From: an uncultured Lachnospiraceae bacterium
Lineage (GTDB): Bacteria > Bacillota_A > Clostridia > Lachnospirales > Lachnospiraceae
Assembly: GCA_946630765.1 (NCBI GenBank)
Contig: CAMOZF010000084.1
Location: forward strand, 1 to 7,485
Direction of reading: 5' to 3'
Length of the DNA stretch: 7,485 nt
Below the pieces are notes generated by a model. That model did no database searches. It was not told the DNA's origin and saw nothing but the letters and a program-made list of their open reading frames with translations. Positions 1-3,996 of this stretch are shown piece by piece. How positions within the stretch are numbered: position 1 is the stretch's first letter; each line of letters opens with the position of its first letter. The position numbers were made by a program, and so were the translations under genes.

Positions 1-2
1 TT

Positions 3-281
3 CGGATCATTTTCCCGCTGGCGGCGCCGGGCATTTTCACGACGGCGATCATTGCCTTCATTACGGCATGGAACGAATTCATGTTCGCGCTGATCCTCGT
101 GACGAAGGACTCGATGCGCACGGTTCCCGTCGCGATCTCAATGTTCCCGGGCCAGTACACGGTTCCCTGGGGCGACATGGCTGCCGCCTCGGTCATCGCC
201 ACCGTCCCGATCGTGCTCGTCGTCCTCATCGCCCAGAAGTGGATCGTTTCCGGCCTCACCTCCGGCGCCGTGAAGGGATGA
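3..281 (+). CDS. ABC transporter permease, MalG/CUT1-like, C-terminal fragment (5' end outside window)
   Basis: This is the last 92 codons of a binding-protein-dependent transport permease; the reading frame is open from the window edge to the TGA at 279-281. It begins inside the cytoplasmic coupling loop (EAA loop) that docks on the ATPase: the tail of that motif reads RIIFPLAAPGIFTTAI. It continues with the family-typical AFITAWNEFMFAL segment, a short extracellular stretch with FPGQYTVPWGDMAAAS, and a last membrane helix (IATVPIVLVVLIAQKWIVSGL). The ending GLTSGAVKG is typical of MalG, LacG and UgpE-like permeases of the CUT1 family, which import oligosaccharides or glycerol phosphates with a partner permease, a solute-binding protein and an ATPase. 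The substrate cannot be told from this fragment. Its partners should lie upstream. No T-rich terminator directly follows the stop. Codon choice seems richer in CTC and GTC than in the genes downstream, but the sample is small. Confidence 0.9.
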   Translation, partial: RIIFPLAAPGIFTTAIIAFITAWNEFMFALILVTKDSMRTVPVAISMFPGQYTVPWGDMAAASVIATVPIVLVVLIAQKWIVSGLTSGAVKG

Positions 282-340
282 CATATAACTCGCCTGCGGG
301 ATGCATAACTCGCCTGCGGGGTGCATAACTCGCCTGCGGG
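281..340. repeat. three 20-bp tandem repeats
   Basis: Three consecutive 20-bp units lie at 281-300, 301-320 and 321-340. They share a perfect 16-bp core, ATAACTCGCCTGCGGG, at 285-300, 305-320 and 325-340; only the first four bases vary. The array starts on the last base of the permease stop codon and runs straight into the inverted repeat at 341. The units do not encode a credible peptide extension, because the permease frame is already closed. The function is unknown. Confidence 0.9.
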
Positions 341-392
341 ATGGGGTGTCCGCTTCAGTAACGCTTCGAAGTTACTTCAGCGGACACCCCAT
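341..392. repeat. 22-bp inverted repeat forming a long hairpin
   Basis: The arms at 341-362 and 371-392 are reverse complements of each other at 20 of 22 positions: an outer 14-bp perfect stem, a 2-bp mismatch, and an inner 6-bp stem. The 8-base centre is GCTTCGAA, and CTTCGAAG at 364-371 is itself self-complementary. No run of T follows either arm, so it does not look like a Rho-independent terminator on either strand. It could be a REP-like or miniature mobile element, or a transcript-stabilising 3' hairpin for the permease operon. The sequence does not decide between these. Confidence 0.85.
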
Positions 393-628
393 AACCCTCG
401 GCTCGGGTGAATGACCCATGAACAATATGTCATCCTGAGCGGAGGCCGCAGGCCGGAGTCGAAGGATCCCATAACCCTCGGCTCGGGTGAATGACCCATG
501 AACAATATGTCATCCTGAGCGGAGGCCGCAGGCCGGAGTCGAAGGATACCATACCCCTCGGCTCGAGGGAGTGGCCCATGGACGATGTGTCATGTGAGGG
601 GAGGCCGCAGGCCGGCGGATGCTGAAGG
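388..628. repeat. 80-bp tandem repeat: two identical copies and a degenerate third
   Basis: Positions 388-467 and 468-547 are identical over all 80 bp. A third, clearly diverged copy with small indels runs from 548 to about 628. Each intact unit contains a GGGT/ACCC mini-hairpin (405-408 with 414-417 in copy 1) and a palindromic segment flanked by ATCCT and AGGAT, with GGCC-GCA-GGCC at its centre (444-454 in copy 1). The segment beginning TCATCCTGAGCG and ending GTCGAAGGATC resembles, from memory, a repeat motif dispersed between genes in many unrelated bacterial genomes. There is no direct-repeat/spacer arrangement, so this is not a CRISPR. The first three bases of copy 1 overlap the right arm of the upstream hairpin. 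Confidence 0.9.
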
Positions 629-698
629 CACTTTTCGCCGTCTGAAAACAATTTCTGCCGAGGATCCCTGCCGGGCTATGGCCCGGAAAATATGATGC
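629..698. other. non-coding stretch with a small GC-rich hairpin
   Basis: No gene is supported between the repeat cluster and the transporter promoter. The only structure seen is a perfect stem CCGGGC (671-676) and GCCCGG (681-686) around the loop TATG. It is followed by AAAATATG rather than a T run, so it is not a terminator on the plus strand. It sits 12 bases upstream of the predicted -35 box and could be a regulator-binding palindrome; that is only a guess. Confidence 0.5.
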
Positions 699-727
699 TT
701 GACGGGCTGTAAAAAACGGTGTAACAT
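699..727 (+). promoter_or_regulatory. predicted sigma-70-type promoter for the NSS transporter
   Basis: A -35 box TTGACG (699-704, 5 of 6 consensus) is separated by 17 bases from a -10 box TAACAT (722-727, 4 of 6). Transcription would be expected to begin near 733-735, about 40 bases before the start codon. That start point falls inside the left arm of the terminator hairpin at 731-753. Confidence 0.55.
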
Positions 728-730
728 GGT

Positions 731-758
731 AGGAAGTCTGATGAAGACTTCCTTTTTT
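731..758 (+). terminator. Rho-independent terminator in the leader of the NSS gene
   Basis: A perfect 9-bp stem AGGAAGTCT (731-739) and AGACTTCCT (745-753) encloses the loop GATGA, and its end merges into a run of six T (753-758). It ends only 17 bases before the transporter ATG. There is no gene close upstream for it to serve, so it would stop read-through from the repeat region or act in the transporter leader. On the minus strand no T run follows. Confidence 0.75.
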
Positions 759-775
759 ACGGGGGGAAATGGAGT

Positions 776-2167
776 ATGAATAAAGAACGTCACACTTTCG
801 GGAGCTCGCTCGGCTTTATTCTTGCTGCGGCGGGGAGTGCCGTGGGTCTTGGGAACATCTGGCGCTTTCCGTATCTTGCGGCCAAGGACGGCGGGGGTAT
901 TTTCCTGATTGTCTATATTATTCTCGCGCTGACCTTTGGATTTACCCTTCTGATTACAGAGGTGGCGATCGGAAGAAAGACGCATCTCGGGCCGCTTTCC
1001 GCCTATGGCAGGATTCATAAGGGCTGGAAATGGCTCGGCGTCGTCGGTTCTCTGATTCCCTTTTTCATCCTGCCGTATTACTGCGTGATCGGCGGCTGGG
1101 TCCTGAAGTACGCGGTCATGTTCGTCACCGGAAACGGGGCGGCGACTGCGGAGGAAGGCTTCTTCTCCGGCTTTATCGGCGCACAGTTTGAGCCGATGAT
1201 CTATATGCTGATCTTCCTTTTGCTGACGGCGGGCGTCATTCTTCTTGGCGTCAATAAGGGGATCGAAGGCATCTCCAAGGTGCTGATGCCGGTGCTTCTT
1301 CTTCTGGTCATCGGCATCGCGTTCTTTTCCCTGACGTTGAAAGTCGGCGAGGGGAAAGCGGCCAGGACAGGTCTTCAGGGGCTGAAGATCTTCGTGGTGC
1401 CGGACTTCTCCGGCATGCGCTTCCGGGACTTTATCATGGTGATCATGGACGCGATGGGGCAGCTTTTCTACAGCATCAGCGTCTGCATGGGCATCATGGT
1501 GGCCTACGGCTCCTACCTTCGGGATGACGGGAATCTCGTGAAATCGGTGAACCAGATCGAAATCTTTGACACGGTCATCGCGGTGCTTGCGGGCGTCATG
1601 ATTATCCCTGCCGTCTATGTCTTCATGGGAAAGGAAGGCATGTCGGCTGGCCCCGGTCTGATGTTTGTCGCGCTTCCCCGGGTCTTCATGAGCATGGGGA
1701 AGGCCGGAAATGTGATCGGTGCCGTCTTCTTCATCATGGTGTTTTTCGCGGCGCTGACAAGCTCGATCTCGATCCTGGAGGCGATCGTGTCGGGACTGAT
1801 GGATGAATTTTCGATCAGCAGAAAGAAGGCGACGCTTCTTGAGACAGGCATCGCGCTTGGCCTTGGGGTGATCACCTGTCTTGGCTATAATCTGCTGTAT
1901 TTTGACTTTAAGCTGCCGAACGGCGTGCATGCGCAGATCCTTGATATTTTCGACTATGTGACAAATAACGTCTTCATGCCGCTTCTTGGGATCGCGACCT
2001 GTATTCTGATCGGCTATGTCGTTTCGCCGAAAACCGTGATCGGGGAGGCGACGAAGAACGGAGAACGTTTCGGCCGGAAACACCTGTATATTGCGATGGT
2101 GCGGGTGATTGCGCCGCTGATGCTTCTTGTGCTTCTTCTCGGGGCCTTCGGCGTATTCGGAAAATAA
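776..2167 (+). CDS. sodium-dependent transporter, NSS/SNF family (probable amino acid symporter)
   Basis: This is a complete 463-residue membrane protein of the neurotransmitter:sodium symporter family (LeuT, TnaT, MhsT relatives), which bring amino acids into the cell with Na+. The first helix holds the signature GSAVGLGNIWRFPYLA at residues 20-35. Numbering happens to match LeuT: A22 and N27 at the sodium sites, G24-L25-G26 at the unwound helix, and R30 at the extracellular gate. ITEVAIGR near residue 60 matches the conserved helix 2 glutamate. Helix 6 reads FYSISVCMGIMVAYGSY (231-247), and helix 8 has the Na2-site motif LTSSIS. The length is close to MhsT (from memory about 450), so 11 or 12 membrane helices are expected. 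The ATG at 776 is preceded by G-rich sequence (761-766, nine bases away, and GGAG at 771-774). The substrate is unknown; tryptophan, tyrosine or branched-chain amino acids are family precedents. The gene appears monocistronic, with its own promoter and a terminator in its leader. Confidence 0.95.
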   Translation: MNKERHTFGSSLGFILAAAGSAVGLGNIWRFPYLAAKDGGGIFLIVYIILALTFGFTLLITEVAIGRKTHLGPLSAYGRIHKGWKWLGVVGSLIPFFILPYYCVIGGWVLKYAVMFVTGNGAATAEEGFFSGFIGAQFEPMIYMLIFLLLTAGVILLGVNKGIEGISKVLMPVLLLLVIGIAFFSLTLKVGEGKAARTGLQGLKIFVVPDFSGMRFRDFIMVIMDAMGQLFYSISVCMGIMVAYGSYLRDDGNLVKSVNQIEIFDTVIAVLAGVMIIPAVYVFMGKEGMSAGPGLMFVALPRVFMSMGKAGNVIGAVFFIMVFFAALTSSISILEAIVSGLMDEFSISRKKATLLETGIALGLGVITCLGYNLLYFDFKLPNGVHAQILDIFDYVTNNVFMPLLGIATCILIGYVVSPKTVIGEATKNGERFGRKHLYIAMVRVIAPLMLLVLLLGAFGVFGK

Positions 2168-2187
2168 TGCCAAAGCGACAATTTTCA

Positions 2188-2216
2188 TTGAAAAACCACG
2201 TGGTCCGTTGTATAAT
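2188..2216 (+). promoter_or_regulatory. strong predicted sigma-70-type promoter of the ATP synthase operon
   Basis: The -35 box TTGAAA (2188-2193, 5 of 6 consensus) and a perfect -10 box TATAAT (2211-2216) are separated by exactly 17 bases. Expected transcription start is near 2223, giving a leader of about 27 bases before atpB. The surrounding bases are AT-rich against a GC-rich background. The spacer contains a 10-bp palindrome, listed separately. No terminator is visible between the NSS stop codon and this promoter, so some read-through from the transporter gene is possible. Confidence 0.8.
2195..2204. promoter_or_regulatory. 10-bp palindrome in the atp promoter spacer, possible operator
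   Basis: ACCACGTGGT is a perfect palindrome lying wholly between the -35 and -10 boxes. A protein bound there would block RNA polymerase, so the position is that of a repressor site. The regulator is not identified, and a 10-bp palindrome can occur by chance. Confidence 0.35.
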
Positions 2217-2249
2217 GAACTATAGTTTTCAGAAAGAAGATCATATTCC

Positions 2250-3089
2250 ATGAAACAAAAAATGAGTAAAGGAAAAATTGTTTTCCTGATCGTGTGGGTG
2301 CTTCTTATCATCGGAATTCTTGTGACGATCCTGATACTCGGCCCTGAAAAAGCGGAGGAGGAGAGTATCAAGGAGGTCATGAAGGACGGCGTCCTGCACG
2401 ACGTGAACCGGATGAATTTTTTCGGTCTTTCCGTCAATCCCGCGGTGATCTCCGCATATCTTGTGACGGCCGTGCTGCTTCTTGCGGCGCTGCTGATCCG
2501 GATCTTTGCGGTGCCGCGCTTTAAGGATGTTCCGGGGAAGTTCCAGTCGGTCATCGAGAAGCTCGTCGAATTTTTCTCGGACATGGCGAAGAACAACAGT
2601 CCGCACCGCACAGGCTTTATCAGCGCCTATATTTTCAGTGCGGGCGTGTATATCTTCTTCAGCACGATTTTCGAGCTGTTCGGCGTGCAGTGGGCCACGA
2701 CGACGGGGCGCACGATGGCGCTTCCCGCGCCGATCGCCGACATCAACGCCGCGATCGCCATGGGCTTCATGACCTACGGCGTGATCCTTGTGGCGGGCAT
2801 CGTCGCGAACGGGCCGAAGGGGGCGCTGAAGGTCCTGAAGGACTTCTCGCTGCCGATCTCGATGAGCTTCCGTCTTTTCGGCGCGCTGCTGTCGGGACTT
2901 CTCGTGACGGAGCTTGTGTACTATTATGTAAGCCTGAGCTTTGTGCTTCCGGTTGTTGTCGGCGTCCTGTTTACGCTTCTTCACGCATTAATCCAGACCT
3001 ACGTGCTTGCGACGCTGGCCTCGGTGTTCTACGGAGAGGCAGTGGAGCCCTGGAAAAAGAAAGAGAAAAAAGAGAGGAAAAAAAGATGA
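2250..3089 (+). CDS. atpB: ATP synthase F0 subunit a
   Basis: This is the membrane stator subunit that forms the ion half-channels against the c ring; 279 residues, close to the usual length (E. coli 271). The N-terminus has one hydrophobic helix (about 10-31), then an acidic loop and further helices. The essential arginine is R208 in SMSFRLFGALLSG, equivalent to E. coli R210, and the following helix has Q249 in HALIQTYVLATLASVFYGEA, equivalent to E. coli Q252. Two departures from E. coli stand out: RLFGA replaces RLFGN, and leucine 217 occupies the position of E. coli E219, with E221 nearby. The C-terminus is a lysine-rich tail (WKKKEKKERKKR). The ATG at 2250 is preceded by a modest site (AGAAAGAAG, 2230-2238); M5 at 2262 is a less likely start. 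The stop codon overlaps the atpE start by four bases (ATGA). This is the first gene of the operon. Confidence 0.95.
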   Translation: MKQKMSKGKIVFLIVWVLLIIGILVTILILGPEKAEEESIKEVMKDGVLHDVNRMNFFGLSVNPAVISAYLVTAVLLLAALLIRIFAVPRFKDVPGKFQSVIEKLVEFFSDMAKNNSPHRTGFISAYIFSAGVYIFFSTIFELFGVQWATTTGRTMALPAPIADINAAIAMGFMTYGVILVAGIVANGPKGALKVLKDFSLPISMSFRLFGALLSGLLVTELVYYYVSLSFVLPVVVGVLFTLLHALIQTYVLATLASVFYGEAVEPWKKKEKKERKKR

Positions 3090-3463
3090 AGAAATCAAGA
3101 TGGATCGCGGCGCTGGCCGCAGCACTCATGGCAGTACTTGTCGTATTTGCATTCAGCACACCCGCACATGCGGAAGCGCCTGATAAACCGATGCTGATCG
3201 CGGAAAACGGCGCGCCGGAGGAAGCGTCGGAGGGCTCGGTTACCGGCACCAAAGCCATGGCGGCAGCGATTGTCGTCGGCCTTGCGGCAGCGGCCGGTGC
3301 GCTTGCAATGGGTATTGCGGTTGCGAAGTCCAATGAATCCATGGCCAGACAGCCGGAAGCGGCGAGCCAGATCAACTCCTCCATGATGCTTGGCATGGTG
3401 TTCATCGAGACCGCGATCATTTATGCGCTGATTGTCGCGATTCTGATCATCTTTGTACTGTAA
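3086..3463 (+). CDS. atpE: ATP synthase F0 subunit c, with N-terminal signal-peptide-like extension
   Basis: This is the ring-forming proteolipid that carries the translocated ion. The protein has 125 residues against the usual 75-90. Residues 1-29 look like a classical signal peptide: a basic start (MKKSRW), a hydrophobic core and a cleavage motif A27-H28-A29. An acidic spacer (about 30-55) follows. The family hairpin then begins: glycine/alanine-rich helix 1 (about 57-80), the polar loop ARQPEAASQ with the hallmark R88-Q89-P90, and helix 2 carrying the ion-binding carboxylate E108 in MVFIETAIIY. M75 occupies the position of the sodium-site glutamine Q32 of Propionigenium and Ilyobacter. I chose the start at 3086 because of the GAGG site at 3074-3077, eight bases upstream, and the ATGA overlap with atpB. 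Starts at M36 or M58 would give a normal-sized protein but lack a visible ribosome site. Confidence 0.93.
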   Translation: MKKSRWIAALAAALMAVLVVFAFSTPAHAEAPDKPMLIAENGAPEEASEGSVTGTKAMAAAIVVGLAAAAGALAMGIAVAKSNESMARQPEAASQINSSMMLGMVFIETAIIYALIVAILIIFVL

Positions 3464-3490
3464 TCCAGCATTGATCGTAGAGGTAAGCGT

Positions 3491-3985
3491 ATGCCACTGA
3501 ATATTGATTTCGTGCAGATCCTTCTGCATATGCTGAATTTCGTGATCCTGGCCGGAGGACTGAGCTTCATCCTTTTCAAGCCGGTACAGAAATTCATGCG
3601 TGAAAGAAAAGAACGCTTCGAAAAGCAGGCCCTGGAGAATCAGAAAAAGGCCGAGGAGAATCTTGCGCTTCAGCAGGAATACGAGAAGAAGATCGCCGAA
3701 GCCGAGACGGAGATCACGAATCTTCGCCTGAATGCCGAGAAAGAGGCCGCCGACGCCGCAAAGGTGTATCTCGATACTGCCAAGGAAAAGGCACAGGAGA
3801 TCATCAGCAACGCGGAACATGAGGCGGAAGACCGGAAGGCCCATATTCTGGAGTCTGCACAGACTGAGATCGGAGAGCTGGTGGTCGAGGCGACGCAGCG
3901 CCTTCTGAATGAGTCCGCGACAGAGGAGCGGAGTCAGGCGCTGTATGACGAATTCCTGCGCGTCGCGAACGACAGCAGCCGGTAA
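3491..3985 (+). CDS. atpF: ATP synthase F0 subunit b
   Basis: This is the peripheral stalk subunit that links F0 to F1 and resists rotation. It has 164 residues, the normal size. One membrane helix at the N-terminus (about 8-30, [20 protein letters not shown]) is followed by the conserved [15 protein letters not shown] joint. A long charged, alanine-rich coiled coil runs almost to the C-terminus ([12 protein letters not shown] near the end). No delta-like domain is fused at its C-terminus, unlike the b-delta fusion known in mycobacteria. AGAGG at 3479-3483 lies seven bases before the ATG, 27 bases after the atpE stop. Only one b-type gene is present, so a b homodimer is the simplest assumption. 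Its C-terminal end is the expected contact of the delta-derived domain carried by the next gene product. Confidence 0.95.
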   Translation: MPLNIDFVQILLHMLNFVILAGGLSFILFKPVQKFMRERKERFEKQALENQKKAEENLALQQEYEKKIAEAETEITNLRLNAEKEAADAAKVYLDTAKEKAQEIISNAEHEAEDRKAHILESAQTEIGELVVEATQRLLNESATEERSQALYDEFLRVANDSSR

Positions 3986-3996
3986 AGGATTTTTCA

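Noticed and set aside
388..628. CRISPR array
   Set aside because: The repeats are contiguous 80-bp units without unique spacers of constant length, and no cas gene is nearby.
430..651. 73-codon open frame on the minus strand in the repeat region
   Set aside because: It is made of the tandem repeat units and shows no coding pattern or convincing ribosome site.
671..686. CCGGGC/GCCCGG hairpin as a terminator
   Set aside because: No T run follows on either strand; kept only as an unexplained palindrome.
590..2611. 673-codon open frame on the minus strand
   Set aside because: It lies across the NSS gene and the start of atpB, both certain by family motifs. The translation is rich in R, H, D and K with no recognisable domain, as expected for an antisense shadow in GC-rich coding DNA.
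2690..3085. Longer upstream start for the atpE frame, overlapping atpB
   Set aside because: The upstream part is an Arg/His/Gly-rich out-of-frame translation of atpB. The ATG at 3086 has a ribosome site and begins a normal signal-like sequence.
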